Position numbers and translations under genes: made by a program
Shown: piece by piece, positions 7,623 through 17,211 of the stretch
Position numbering within the stretch: the first letter of the stretch is position 1
How the letters are laid out: the number at the start of each line of letters is the position of its first letter
Notes under the pieces: model-generated
The model's database searches: none
Seen by the model: the letters and a program-made list of their open reading frames with translations, nothing else
What the model was told of the DNA's origin: nothing
Assembly: GCF_002150805.1 (NCBI RefSeq)
Contig: NZ_MTBA01000007.1
Location: forward strand, 62,001-126,000
DNA length: 64,000 nucleotides
Origin: Oceanospirillum sanctuarii
GTDB taxonomy: Bacteria; Pseudomonadota; Gammaproteobacteria; Pseudomonadales; Halomonadaceae
Reading direction: 5' to 3'

Positions 7623-8888
7623 TCAGAGGTTTATTTTGGTCTTAAGGGTTTGATAACGGCTGCTGAGAGCTGAAGCGTAAGAGCTTGGCGTGTCCTGATC
7701 AGGAAAGTCCAGAGACCACATAAAACTGTTGGCTGCGACTTTGCTGACTGACTCGCTGACTGAGACACCCATCAATTCAAGCTGTAGTGCCCGGACTTCG
7801 GATAGATCCAAAACCGGATAATCTCCCGTTGGCTTTGAATAAATTCGGGTGCCATTCAGGTCGGTATCCTCATCGAATTTTGATGAAAAGTACTTACCAT
7901 AATGATTCATCATGCCAGCACCTCCTGCAATCAACATGACCTGATGGTCACCGTGATCCCAGCCGTTGGAGTCGTTATAACGATAGTTACGGCCAAAGTC
8001 CCCGCGAAGAACAATCACAATTGGCAAGCCTGACTGGTCAATCATCTCGGAAGCGGTGTGCACTCCCCTCAAGAGGCTGCTCATACGGGTTGTGTATTGA
8101 TCATCGGAGTTAGAGTGCATATCCCAGCCACCATAGGGCATGGAAATATAATGGGTTTTATTCTGGCTCTGGATCAGGGCAACGGCAGCTCTTAGCTGGT
8201 TGCCGATATCATTATTTTGAAAGAAACTGTTGGCTTGGCTGTTCTCGTAATTTTCTTTGATTGTTCTTGCCTGATCCAGTTGAGCACCCGCTGCGGTAAA
8301 GTCTGTATGAATTTGACTACCCTGAGCAGCGTACAGGTCTAATAACGGAGAAAACTCATTCTGAGTTGTATCATCAGGATTATCTTTTACTTCATAACGC
8401 CAACCTGAGCGAGTGAATACATTTTGCAGGTTGGCATCAAAAGGGAAATAGCCGGACTTACGGCCTGCAAAAGCCTTAGCGCCATCACCGGTTGCTGCAA
8501 GTGCAATACTATCAGGGATATCGCTGGCCTGGCCTAGGGTGCCATAGCTTTGGGAAAAGTCATGGGCTTTAGAGGAGTGAAGCGGCACAACAGACAGTTG
8601 AGTCAGTCTGTTCCTTGTGAGCAGGTCTTCCAGCACATCACCACCTGACTCTTGCCAGAAGCCGTTAGTCGTTGCCGTTTTACTGTTAACATTAAACCCC
8701 GGTACTTCTGATGCTTTCAGCATACCCAGCTCAGATACAGCGGAGCTGGCTCCGCCATAGAGAAAAACCTCAATAACAGAGTAAGTCTGGCTTGCAGCCA
8801 ATACTTTACTGGAGAATGACCAGGGCAGTAGACCTGCGCCAATTACGCCAGCCGTCCCTTTCAGGAAACTTCTTCTACTGATGCTCAT
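7623..8888 (-). CDS. DUF1501-family protein with Tat signal
   Basis: I choose ATG 8888 (421 residues), which has GGAGAAG seven bases ahead; an upstream ATG pair at 8903 overlaps the preceding stop codon but lacks a ribosome site. The N-terminus SRRSFLKGTAGVIGAG is a classic twin-arginine signal, so the folded protein is exported. DUF1501 proteins share the alkaline-phosphatase/sulfatase-like fold. Here the fold is suggested by VIEVFLYGGASSAVSELGM near the mature N-terminus, the YGGWDMHSNSDDQYTTRMS block, and NGWDHGDHQVMLIAGGAGM. No biochemical activity is established for the family. The gene follows a DUF1800-like lipoprotein gene, the usual partner of DUF1501. Confidence 0.85.
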   Translation of the reverse strand: MSISRRSFLKGTAGVIGAGLLPWSFSSKVLAASQTYSVIEVFLYGGASSAVSELGMLKASEVPGFNVNSKTATTNGFWQESGGDVLEDLLTRNRLTQLSVVPLHSSKAHDFSQSYGTLGQASDIPDSIALAATGDGAKAFAGRKSGYFPFDANLQNVFTRSGWRYEVKDNPDDTTQNEFSPLLDLYAAQGSQIHTDFTAAGAQLDQARTIKENYENSQANSFFQNNDIGNQLRAAVALIQSQNKTHYISMPYGGWDMHSNSDDQYTTRMSSLLRGVHTASEMIDQSGLPIVIVLRGDFGRNYRYNDSNGWDHGDHQVMLIAGGAGMMNHYGKYFSSKFDEDTDLNGTRIYSKPTGDYPVLDLSEVRALQLELMGVSVSESVSKVAANSFMWSLDFPDQDTPSSYASALSSRYQTLKTKINL

Positions 8889-8899
8889 GCACTTCTCCA

Positions 8900-10225
8900 T
8901 CATTGATAGTTGTATTGGCGATAATCCATCGCAACGATCTGGATGGCTAAAAGAATGAGAGCCTTCCCTGTTTTACCAGAGTTATTCAGATAATCGACAA
9001 AGCTCTGGTCGTATTGAATATCATCTGTACCCCATATTTTCCGGTGTGCTTCTGTCAGCAGTTCGCTTGGAGATTCTGAAAATTGGTAGAGTTTCAGGAA
9101 TTCAGTTTGTGATATTCCCCAGCTGTAATCGTTGCCTGTGTCCCACATCTCTTTTGGAATTCTTGAGTCAACAAAAGCAGACATCAGAGCGGTGTTTAGC
9201 GAGTTCCAGTCCGGAGCCCTTCTTTCCAGCTTAGAAAATAATGGTTGAGAACCTATCTGAGCGGAGATATTAGCCAGTTCCCGGATATCATCTCTGCGCA
9301 AGTGAGCGTTAAATGATTTCAGTGCCGGAAAGAGAATCTCTTCAGGGAACTTAGCACGTTTAACTTTTTCCAGAGACGTGTGGGTCAGAGCTTCGATATA
9401 GATATCCCGAAACGTCGACAGACCCTTACTGCTCATCGAATTGATCACATCTGACGCTTCGTACCCATATAGTGCTTTAACGATGTGCTTGTAAATATGA
9501 GTCATAAACTCGCCGTGATTAACGACGTAGCTGTAGAGTTGGTAGGGCGTTGTCAGCTGTGCACCATCAATATGCTGTAGCTCTGAATTTCGGTTGAAGC
9601 TGTCAATTTCCAGAGTTCCCTGATCTTCGTTGAAGCTATAGTTCTGAAGAATTTTGGCTGCCGGAGGCACTATCTCATCACGAAAATCACCCAGATAGAT
9701 TTCAAATACTTCCCGACCGTTATCCTCTGGACTCCGGAATCTGGCCCAGAAGATATCGGCCATAAAATAGTCCAGCATGATCTCTTTAACAGATCGGTTT
9801 TGTTCGACAGCTGTTCTGATTTTTTCAATGTGAGTATTGATACGAGCTGATGACACGGTATCTAACTCGTCACCCATTGCCAGAACAAAAGAGTTCAGGA
9901 GCTGATAGGTGATCCAGAGATCGAAGTATTCTTTGGAAAAATCAGTGCTATCAGGTCTTGCATTAAACAACAGATGAAACAGAAGGTTATGTTCGGGGCG
10001 ATTGCTATCCAGATAGTAACGGTTTTTTTCGTAACTATGCTCGTTAAAGCCTGCGACGGATCGTGATGATTGGCTTTTAAGATCGTAAACATCCATATCA
10101 GCAGGTAAGTACAACATCTGCTTTGCTTTTTTCGTTAATGGCGCGGATGTGCCATCACTGGTACCACAAGCCTGCAGAAGGCTTGCTCCTGCTATGAGTC
10201 CCAGTGTTGTAGCTACCTGTTTCAT
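8900..10225 (-). CDS. Divergent DUF1800-like lipoprotein
   Basis: The start is ATG 10225 behind AGGTGAAG; an in-frame TTG 27 bp upstream has no ribosome site. The 441-residue product carries a lipoprotein signal (TTLGLIAGASLLQAC, Cys20), so it is probably membrane-anchored outside the cytoplasm. The mature part is largely helical. Short stretches such as MLDYFMADIFWARFRSPEDN followed by GREVFEIYLGD recall the PNENFARE-ELFTLG block of DUF1800, and the closing AIQIVAMDYRQYNYQ recalls the family's SPEFQ end. Overall similarity by eye is weak, and the protein is shorter than typical DUF1800 members. The following DUF1501 gene supports the assignment because these two families are usually paired. 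Confidence 0.6.
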   Translation of the reverse strand: MKQVATTLGLIAGASLLQACGTSDGTSAPLTKKAKQMLYLPADMDVYDLKSQSSRSVAGFNEHSYEKNRYYLDSNRPEHNLLFHLLFNARPDSTDFSKEYFDLWITYQLLNSFVLAMGDELDTVSSARINTHIEKIRTAVEQNRSVKEIMLDYFMADIFWARFRSPEDNGREVFEIYLGDFRDEIVPPAAKILQNYSFNEDQGTLEIDSFNRNSELQHIDGAQLTTPYQLYSYVVNHGEFMTHIYKHIVKALYGYEASDVINSMSSKGLSTFRDIYIEALTHTSLEKVKRAKFPEEILFPALKSFNAHLRRDDIRELANISAQIGSQPLFSKLERRAPDWNSLNTALMSAFVDSRIPKEMWDTGNDYSWGISQTEFLKLYQFSESPSELLTEAHRKIWGTDDIQYDQSFVDYLNNSGKTGKALILLAIQIVAMDYRQYNYQ

Positions 10226-10524
10226 GTCTTCACCTGAATACCGATATTTCAAAAACTATTTAACGCTAAAGAGGGTAGAGACTCCGCTCTAATTTTGTGT
10301 GTTTTTTGTTAAATGAATACTACCTGATTGAATAGATTTTTCGCTGAGTAACATCACAATTCAATATTTAAGGCAGGTCATGTTTCCATCAATAGTCGCT
10401 TTTCGCTACTTCTTCGGTACTGTTTTAGCACTATTTAGCTGGTATCGGGATTGCTGAAAGCAGTGCAATGGTTAACTCTCAAGGTCATACGTCAATTGAG
10501 GCGAGACACAAGGGAGTTACTGAG

Positions 10525-11058
10525 ATGGATCTATACGCTACGCCACCGTCACCCCAGCAAGCATCAGCTAACAAGAAAAAGCCTGTTGTGGGTTTTATGT
10601 CTGCAGCTCTGATCACTCTGGGGACTTCTTTTCTGACCTGGGAAACCGCAAAAGCCGATCTCAGTTATGAGGCTTATATCGATTCCGATAAGCGCATCAA
10701 ATGCCTGTACGGTTATGCGGCGGATAAGACCGGAGATCACGCAGCAGCTATTAAGATCTTTGAGGATTGCATCAACCGTTGGGAGGATGTGTATTCGATG
10801 ATCTGGCTGGCGCAGATTTATGAAGCCGGTGTTGCAGTGCCTCAGGATCTGGCCTATTCAACGGCGCTGATGAAGCGCGGTGCCCATGCGAATGATGCTG
10901 CCGGTTACTCGTCAATTGCCCGTTATCATTATGGCGTGGCGCTTTATGAAGGTATTGGTACCGATCAGGATAAGCAGGAAGGTCTGTATTGGTTAAAACA
11001 GGCGGCGGATGAAGGTGTTGCCGAGGCAGCAGGTTATCTGCAACAGCAGGGGCACTGA
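10525..11058 (+). CDS. Sel1-repeat (TPR-like) protein with N-terminal membrane/signal segment
   Basis: I start at ATG 10525, eight bases behind AAGGGAG; a start at 10468 would add 19 residues without a ribosome site. The 177-residue protein has a lysine cluster (NKKKP) and a hydrophobic stretch (VVGFMSAALITLGTSFLTW) ending in a possible cleavage site ETAKADLS, so it is exported or membrane-anchored. The rest holds Sel1-like repeats: MIWLAQIYEAGVAVPQDLAY (about 92-111), IARYHYGVALYEGIGTDQDK (about 131-150), and LYWLKQAADEGVAEAAGYL. Sel1 repeats are protein-interaction scaffolds. The partner is unknown. It is convergent with mtgA. Confidence 0.75.
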   Translation: MDLYATPPSPQQASANKKKPVVGFMSAALITLGTSFLTWETAKADLSYEAYIDSDKRIKCLYGYAADKTGDHAAAIKIFEDCINRWEDVYSMIWLAQIYEAGVAVPQDLAYSTALMKRGAHANDAAGYSSIARYHYGVALYEGIGTDQDKQEGLYWLKQAADEGVAEAAGYLQQQGH

Positions 11059-11091
11059 TCTGCCCCGATATTACCGGTTTACTGTCGGGAA

Positions 11092-11946
11092 TCAGGATCG
11101 GGCTGGCCAGCCGGTTTTATCGATCATTCTCAGATAGCGGCGGTATTGAATAGCAGAGATATAGTTCGACTGACGCATGCCCTGCAGAATGTTCTGGTAT
11201 TTACGCTTCAGAGCCGGAGTGACATTCCGGTTCTGGTACAGGGTGTAGTGATAACGGCGGGGACTTGGCAGCATCAGCGCCAGCCAGGCACCTTCGGCGG
11301 CGTTCAGATCCGCAGGTTTCTTGTTGAAGTAATACAGTGAGGCATCTTTGACGCCGTACAGATCCGGCCCGAACTCCGCCATATTCAGGTAGAGCTCAAT
11401 AATCTCATTCTTGCTGAAGTGGCGTTCCAGATCCCGGGTGATGACCGCTTCCTGCAGTTTTCGGAAATAACTTTGCTGCTGGGTCAGAAACAGGTTTTTA
11501 ACCGTTTGCTGACTCAGGGTACTGCCGCCAAAACGGGTTTCCCCTTTCTTGATATTGGCCACCATGGCATCCAGCAGGGCGTTATAGTCGATGCCCTGAT
11601 GCTGATAAAAACGGGCATCTTCCGCCATCACCACCGCATACAGCAGATCACGGTTAACATCCTTCAGCTCAACCCAGTGGTGTTTGTTTTTGCTCTTTCT
11701 GAGCTTGTCATCCACCCGCACTTCCGCCTGATGGCGTAGCTGGCTGAAACTCATCTGATCCACATCCGGCAGGCTGCTGAAAAAGAGCCAGAGGCCGCCG
11801 CTGATCATCAGGATAATGGAGAGGAAGACCCAGCCGAGGAAATAAACCAGTCGGTTCAGATGACGCATCGGCCAGGCAAGAAAAGGGGCCAGCCAGAGTT
11901 TGATTTTTTCGAAGCGGGTAGGGACTTTTTTCTTACGTGCAGCCAT
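11092..11946 (-). CDS. mtgA: Monofunctional biosynthetic peptidoglycan transglycosylase
   Basis: The protein polymerises lipid II into glycan strands on the periplasmic face of the inner membrane. Its 284 residues include a basic cytoplasmic tail, one membrane anchor (about 28-52, LVYFLGWVFLSIILMISGGL), and a GT51 catalytic domain. The catalytic Glu is in VMAEDARFYQHQGID near residue 107. The GGSTLSQQTVKNLFL motif (about 138-152) and the IIELYLNMAEFGPDLYGV motif follow. No transpeptidase domain is present, which separates it from class A penicillin-binding proteins. It is about 40 residues longer than the E. coli protein, mostly at the N-terminus. The start has GAGGAAG six bases ahead. Confidence 0.93.
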   Translation of the reverse strand: MAARKKKVPTRFEKIKLWLAPFLAWPMRHLNRLVYFLGWVFLSIILMISGGLWLFFSSLPDVDQMSFSQLRHQAEVRVDDKLRKSKNKHHWVELKDVNRDLLYAVVMAEDARFYQHQGIDYNALLDAMVANIKKGETRFGGSTLSQQTVKNLFLTQQQSYFRKLQEAVITRDLERHFSKNEIIELYLNMAEFGPDLYGVKDASLYYFNKKPADLNAAEGAWLALMLPSPRRYHYTLYQNRNVTPALKRKYQNILQGMRQSNYISAIQYRRYLRMIDKTGWPARS

Positions 11947-12224
11947 GCAGGCTTCCTCGGGATTCCGGTTCCATCAGTTTGAGGCTAAAGAGAATATCAG
12001 ACTTTCAGGAAAAAACCGGAGCAGGAACAAGGGATTATTACATAAATTCAACCATCAAAACGTATCGTAACGGTTTTAATCCAAACGCTGGTTTGAAGCG
12101 CGGAGAGTGAATGGTGTAATGCAGATCGAAACGGATACGCCTTTAGCCCCTGAATCTGGTTGGTACTCTGAGGCCGTGCTAGAATCGCCATCTTCCTGAA
12201 ACTTCGATGAACTGAACCCCTATC

Positions 12225-13073
12225 TTGAAGCCAGCAACCGATATCAACATTCAACCCCATGCTCCCGTTCTGGTGATGGATTCCGGTGTGGGCGGCTTGT
12301 CGATTGCTGAGCATATCCGCAAGACCTGTCCGGATACGCCGCTGTTTTATCTGGCGGATAACGGTGCCTTTCCCTATGGCGATAAAGATGAAAGCTGGCT
12401 GGTAGCGCGTGTGGTTCAGCTTGCTGAGACCTTGGTGTCACAGTATCCGATTAAGCTACTGGTTTTGGGCTGTAACACAGCAAGTACCGTGGTTTTACCA
12501 GCACTCAGAGAGGCTTTGTCTATTCCCGTTGTTGGTGTGGTTCCTGCAATCAAACCCGCGGCTGCTTTGAGTCAGAATGCGCATATCGGGCTTCTGGCGA
12601 CTCCTGGAACTGTAAGCCGCAGTTATACCAATCAGCTGATTTCTGATCATGCGCCCCATTGTGAAGTAACTCGTGTCGGTTCGACCGAAGTGGTGCGTAT
12701 CGCAGAAGAAAAGCTGGAAGGTAAAAGTGTCGACCTGAACCGCTTACAGCAGGCGGTAGCCCCTCTGTTTGAGACCGAATCACTGGATACCGTGGTGCTT
12801 GGTTGTACCCATTTTCCTTTGCTCTTGGATGAGCTGAAAGAGATTCAGCCAAGACCGATTCTCTGGGTGGATTCTGGCGCTGCCATCGCCCGAAGAGTTG
12901 CTATGTTGCTCAGCCAGAAAGGTGTAAATTCAGCATCACCTGAGGCTCAGGATCCGACTGACCACAATATTGTTTTTCTGACCCGAGAGGTCAGTCCTGA
13001 CAGTGCGCTGATGCGCTCGTTCAATCGAAGCGGCTTTGATCAGCTGCGTATTCTTTCCCCAGCCGATGCTTAA
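12225..13073 (+). CDS. murI: Glutamate racemase
   Basis: This enzyme converts L- to D-glutamate for peptidoglycan. The catalytic cysteines are Cys83 (VLGCNTAS) and Cys194 (VLGCTHFP), and the substrate-binding VMDSGVGGLS begins at residue 18. The 282-residue length is normal. The start is unusual: an in-frame TGA at 12213 and the absence of any ATG before the conserved MDSGVGG block leave TTG 12225 as the most likely start, with no clear Shine-Dalgarno sequence. Weak initiation would keep expression low. The gene is followed by a 360-bp non-coding region before the chemoreceptor. It is near another peptidoglycan gene, mtgA, on the opposite strand. Confidence 0.92.
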   Translation: MKPATDINIQPHAPVLVMDSGVGGLSIAEHIRKTCPDTPLFYLADNGAFPYGDKDESWLVARVVQLAETLVSQYPIKLLVLGCNTASTVVLPALREALSIPVVGVVPAIKPAAALSQNAHIGLLATPGTVSRSYTNQLISDHAPHCEVTRVGSTEVVRIAEEKLEGKSVDLNRLQQAVAPLFETESLDTVVLGCTHFPLLLDELKEIQPRPILWVDSGAAIARRVAMLLSQKGVNSASPEAQDPTDHNIVFLTREVSPDSALMRSFNRSGFDQLRILSPADA

Positions 13074-13435
13074 TTTCTGAATCCGGCTGATCGCAAACAG
13101 ACCGGAATCTGAGGCATAAAAGCCCGTTTGCATCATTTTGTCCCGCCTTCTGTGTCCTTATGTTCTGTAATGTTTTGTTTGTCGGATTATCTCTGCGCCT
13201 GTGTCGTTCTGACGGTGTTTTCAGGATTTCTTTATTTTGGCTTTGTGCATCATTTTTGAATAACTCCTGAGTTGCACAAAAACTAATTCCCGAAAAACCT
13301 TCTGTTATTGGTCTTCATCAGTTGCCCTATCTGATCGGACAAATAACCAGCTCTCAAAGGTAGTTTGATGACTCCAAGATTCCTATGCCCGGATCACACC
13401 GGTTGCCGGAACCACAGAAAAGGAATTTCACAACC
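13074..13435. other. Non-coding gap between murI and the chemoreceptor gene
   Basis: These 362 bases are relatively T-rich and contain no convincing reading frame. I see no strong terminator after murI and no clear sigma-28 (flagellar) promoter. The ribosome-binding AAAGGAA just upstream of 13436 belongs to the chemoreceptor gene. Confidence 0.4.
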
Positions 13436-15478
13436 ATGCTGAATTATTTCCAGAACAAATCCCTGGCGGCTCAGCTGTCGATGGTGATCGCTGTATTGAT
13501 GATTCTGGCTAACACTCTGATGACGGGTATTCTGACGGAACAATCCCGTGAGAATCTGGAAGCCGAAGCGGAGGATGCGCTGACGCAACAGAGTGAACTC
13601 GTTTCAGATATGCTGGAATTTTACTATCAGGACAGTTTCCTGAATGCCCAGCGTTTGTCCGATATCTTCTTCAATATGTTCCCTCAGGGCGTCAGCCTTT
13701 CCGGGCAGGAAGTGCAGGTTGCCAAGTATCGTACGCTGGCTTTAACCGATGAAGCCGGTGTGATCAATGGTGACTTTACCAAGCCTGATCAGTTCACCCG
13801 TATGACGGGTGGAACCGCAACGGTTTTTGCCCGTCATGGTGACGACTTTCTGCGTATCAGCACCTCGCTGAAAAAACAGAGTGGTGAGCGTGCTTTTGGC
13901 ACGCTGCTGGGCACTGGTCACCCGGGCTACAAAGCTCTGATCGCGGGTAAAACCTACCACGGTGTAGCGCACCTTTTTGGCCGTGATTACATGACCATCT
14001 ATCGTCCGGTGCAGGAAGCAGGCAAAACTATCGCCGTACTCTATATCGGTTTTGATCTGACAAACGGTCTGGCGGAGCTGAAAAATACGCTGGCTAAAGT
14101 GCGTGTTGGGGAAACCGGTTACGCCACGATTATTGCCGGTGCAGGCAGCAAGGTTCCGGGTAAAGTGCTGATGCATCCTGAGCTTGCCGGCAGCAATATT
14201 CTGGATATCAAAGCAGTTGATGGCAGTACTCCTTTCAATGCTCTGTTGCAGCAGGAGGCGGGTGTTTTACGTTACAGCTATCAGGATTCCGGCGATGATG
14301 CCCGTGAAAAACTGGCTGCCTTCAGCGCGGTTGAAGGTTGGGGCTGGGTTGTGATGCTGGGCAGTTACAGCGATGAGTTCGCCGCCACCAGCGTATTGCT
14401 GCGTAATACCATGATAGGTCTGATGTTGGTTTCGACACTGGTGATCATTCTGATCAGCGGCATCATGCTGTACCGTCGTTTGGCGCCTTTGCATCGAGTG
14501 ACGCAGGATCTGGTGACCATAGGTCAGGGGGATCTGAATGTTCAGCCTGCATATATTGCCATTGATGCTGACTGTGACAATGAAACCCGATTGCTGCGTA
14601 AAGCGACGTACGACATGCATGCTGGGCTGAAAGATCTTGTTGTGCAGCTGAGTCAGGCCTCTGATGCGCTGCGTGGCAGTGTTGGTCAGGTACAAGAGGC
14701 CAGTGCCAATACCGAAAATGCCGTCGACCAGCAGTCTCTTGAAATTCAGCAGGTTGTGTCTGCCATGGAAGAGATGGCGGCGACCACGGCGGATGTGGCC
14801 GATAACGCCCGTAATGCCGCAGACACGACTGCTCAGGGGCAGGATAAAGCGTCCAAAGGTCATGATGCATCCAATATGATCTACAGCAGTATCGAAACTT
14901 TGGTGGCTGAGATGGAGCGTGCCTCAACTCTGATTCAGGAAGTGTCCAGGGAAAGTAATAACATCAGCGACTTTATGACCACCATTAGTGAGGTTGCGGA
15001 ACAGACCAATCTGCTGGCACTGAATGCGGCCATTGAAGCGGCCCGTGCCGGTGAATCCGGTCGGGGCTTTGCCGTGGTTGCTGATGAGGTGCGTACTCTT
15101 GCGGGTCGTACTCAGGGCGCTACGGCAGAAATTACCCAGTTGGTTGAACGCCTGCAGAGCAAGATCGATCAGGCGGTTAACGCGATCAGCACCAGTAATG
15201 ATGCTTCCCGTGAAAGCCGTGAGCGTACTGGTGAAGCCCGTGGCGCGCTGGAAGAGATTCGCAGCTACATGACCCATATCGCGGATATGGGGAACAACAT
15301 TGCGGCGGCTGCTGAACAGCAGGCAGCGGTGGCTGAGACAGTTACCCAAAGTCTGCACAGTATTCACCAGCTTTCGGGCCATACCCGAAGCCAAAGTGAT
15401 TCCTGTGTTTCTGCCAGCGAAGACCTGCAACAGGTAGCTGGTGATATTGGTCAGAAGCTGTCCCGTTTCAGACTCTGA
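13436..15478 (+). CDS. Methyl-accepting chemotaxis protein with periplasmic Cache domain
   Basis: This 680-residue membrane receptor would couple a periplasmic signal to the CheA/CheW array. The start is ATG 13436 behind AAAGGAA; a start 51 bp upstream is less likely. Transmembrane helix 1 is at about residues 10-32. A large periplasmic region (35-315) has the look of a Cache_3/Cache_2 ligand-binding domain ([50 protein letters not shown]). Transmembrane helix 2 is at about 318-345, then a HAMP-like linker. The signalling hairpin tip is [20 protein letters not shown] near 515-535, followed by [17 protein letters not shown]. The ligand is unknown. It is a single-gene unit ending at a strong bidirectional terminator. 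Confidence 0.93.
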   Translation: MLNYFQNKSLAAQLSMVIAVLMILANTLMTGILTEQSRENLEAEAEDALTQQSELVSDMLEFYYQDSFLNAQRLSDIFFNMFPQGVSLSGQEVQVAKYRTLALTDEAGVINGDFTKPDQFTRMTGGTATVFARHGDDFLRISTSLKKQSGERAFGTLLGTGHPGYKALIAGKTYHGVAHLFGRDYMTIYRPVQEAGKTIAVLYIGFDLTNGLAELKNTLAKVRVGETGYATIIAGAGSKVPGKVLMHPELAGSNILDIKAVDGSTPFNALLQQEAGVLRYSYQDSGDDAREKLAAFSAVEGWGWVVMLGSYSDEFAATSVLLRNTMIGLMLVSTLVIILISGIMLYRRLAPLHRVTQDLVTIGQGDLNVQPAYIAIDADCDNETRLLRKATYDMHAGLKDLVVQLSQASDALRGSVGQVQEASANTENAVDQQSLEIQQVVSAMEEMAATTADVADNARNAADTTAQGQDKASKGHDASNMIYSSIETLVAEMERASTLIQEVSRESNNISDFMTTISEVAEQTNLLALNAAIEAARAGESGRGFAVVADEVRTLAGRTQGATAEITQLVERLQSKIDQAVNAISTSNDASRESRERTGEARGALEEIRSYMTHIADMGNNIAAAAEQQAAVAETVTQSLHSIHQLSGHTRSQSDSCVSASEDLQQVAGDIGQKLSRFRL

Positions 15479-15498
15479 TCGGGCTATCAGCTGTTGAT

Positions 15499-15536
15499 AA
15501 AAAAGCCCCGGGAGCGTTCGCTCTCGGGGCTTTTTC
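15499..15536. terminator. Bidirectional Rho-independent terminator
   Basis: AAAGCCCCGGGAGCG and CGCTCTCGGGGCTTT pair around TTCG, with A-run before and T-run after. It separates the chemoreceptor gene from the convergent GGDEF response-regulator gene. Confidence 0.93.
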
Positions 15537-15558
15537 GTGTGGGCTGCAAAGTGAGGGT

Positions 15559-17196
15559 TTAGCAAACAAGCGTATTGCTTTTATCCGGCAGTCGGACACC
15601 GGCTTTGCCATCATCTTTTACCTGATACATCAACTGATCTGCGGTGGATATCAGCTCATCAGCACTCATCGCATGTTGTGGATAGGCGGCAATACCGATA
15701 CTGGCAGAAAGGGATACACTGCCCTGAATACAGAGGTAAGCCTTACTCAGTTCTTTGACCAGAAGCTGTGCCTCTGCCGCAAGTTTTGGCAGATGAGTTG
15801 CGTTCTCAAACAGCACCACAAATTCATCACCGCCAAGGCGTGCGATCATACGACTTTCCGGCAGTGCCTGCTGCAGGCGTTGGGCGGTTTCGATCAGCAC
15901 TTCATCGCCTTTTTTATGTCCCAGGGTGTCATTAACCGCTTTAAAGCCATCCATATCGATAAAGAACAGCTGAGCTTTGCCGGTTTCTGCAATCTGCTGA
16001 CTCAGGGTCTGCATAAAGAGTGAACGGTTAGGCAACCCGGTCAGGCTGTCGTGATGTGCCTGCCACCAGATCTCCTGCTCAGCTTTTTTACGATCGGTGA
16101 TATCGCTGAAGATGGCGACATAGTTACGGGCTTTTTCCCCGGACTGGTCGAACACAGTGCGGATCGACAGCCACTCATGAAAGTTACTGCCATCTTTGCG
16201 CTGGTTGATGATCTCCCCCTGCCAGCTGCCCTTTTCAGTGATGTCCTGCCACATATCACGATAGAAGCGCTCTCCCTGACAACCGGATTGCAGCAGCGCC
16301 GGGTCCTGCCCGATCACTTCATTGGCACTGTAGCCGGTAATATCGGTAAACGAAGGGTTAACGGCGATTACCTCATTGTTGGCATCAGTAATCATGATGC
16401 CTTCGTTACAGAAGTTGAAAACGGTAGCTGCCAGTCGCTGCTCCTGCTCATGGCGTTTGCGCTCGCTGATATCGTGCAGCATAACTGTTGTCAGGCGTTC
16501 ATCCACCGGGTCGCTGTGGGACAGGGTGATCTCGATGGCAAAGTTATCTCCCTGACGGTTAATACCCAGAGACTCGTATCGGTTATCGCGATTTTTGTCC
16601 TCAGAAGAGTCCAGTAGCTTCTGTTCCAGCTGATGGTATTCCGGCAGCAGGTGACTGATCTTAATTTTGCTGCAGGCTTCGGCTTTACTGTAACCAAACA
16701 GGGATACCGCTGCGGGATTAAACTCCTGAATCCGCCCCTCGCTATCCACACTGATAATGGCATCTGCGGCGTTCTGAATCAGAGCCGCTTTGCGGGATTC
16801 GCTGATGGTGAGAGCCTTCTGGTTTTTTCTGGCTTTAAGCAGGTAATGAACCCTGTTTCTCAGAACCGCCCAGTTGATCGGCTTGGAAACATAGTCCATC
16901 GCTCCGCAATCAAAAGCCCGGTCGATGGAGGCTTCGTCATCCAGAGCGGTCACAATCAGAATCGGCAGCTGTCCCTGATAGCTGTGGTTCAGGGTTCGGG
17001 CGCAGTCGAAGCCATTGATCACCGGCATATCGGCATCGATAAGAGCCAGGTCGATATTGCTGGCTTTCTCAAGGGCTTCCTGCCCATTGGCAGCACATAC
17101 CGCTTCAGCATTCAGCTGTTCCACAAAACGCGATAGCATCATGCGGGTAGCGATATCGTCTTCTGCAATCAGAATCCGTGGTCGTAATTCGGCCAT
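15559..17196 (-). CDS. Response regulator with REC-PAS-PAS-GGDEF (diguanylate cyclase)
   Basis: This 545-residue cytoplasmic response regulator probably turns a phosphorelay signal into c-di-GMP. The REC domain (1-125) has the acidic pair Asp13/Asp14 and phosphoacceptor Asp54 (LALIDADMP). Two PAS domains follow: about 132-245 (IQNAADAIISVDSEGRIQEF) and about 255-375 (NEGIMITDANNEVIAVNPSF) with PAC motifs. The GGDEF domain has an intact GGDEF at about 454-458. The five-residue-upstream RxxD inhibitory site is absent (PESR at that position), so feedback inhibition at that site is unlikely. The gene starts 15 bp after a hybrid kinase gene, which is the likely phosphodonor. Confidence 0.93.
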   Translation of the reverse strand: MAELRPRILIAEDDIATRMMLSRFVEQLNAEAVCAANGQEALEKASNIDLALIDADMPVINGFDCARTLNHSYQGQLPILIVTALDDEASIDRAFDCGAMDYVSKPINWAVLRNRVHYLLKARKNQKALTISESRKAALIQNAADAIISVDSEGRIQEFNPAAVSLFGYSKAEACSKIKISHLLPEYHQLEQKLLDSSEDKNRDNRYESLGINRQGDNFAIEITLSHSDPVDERLTTVMLHDISERKRHEQEQRLAATVFNFCNEGIMITDANNEVIAVNPSFTDITGYSANEVIGQDPALLQSGCQGERFYRDMWQDITEKGSWQGEIINQRKDGSNFHEWLSIRTVFDQSGEKARNYVAIFSDITDRKKAEQEIWWQAHHDSLTGLPNRSLFMQTLSQQIAETGKAQLFFIDMDGFKAVNDTLGHKKGDEVLIETAQRLQQALPESRMIARLGGDEFVVLFENATHLPKLAAEAQLLVKELSKAYLCIQGSVSLSASIGIAAYPQHAMSADELISTADQLMYQVKDDGKAGVRLPDKSNTLVC

Positions 17197-17211
17197 GGTG
17201 AAGCTGTGTCC

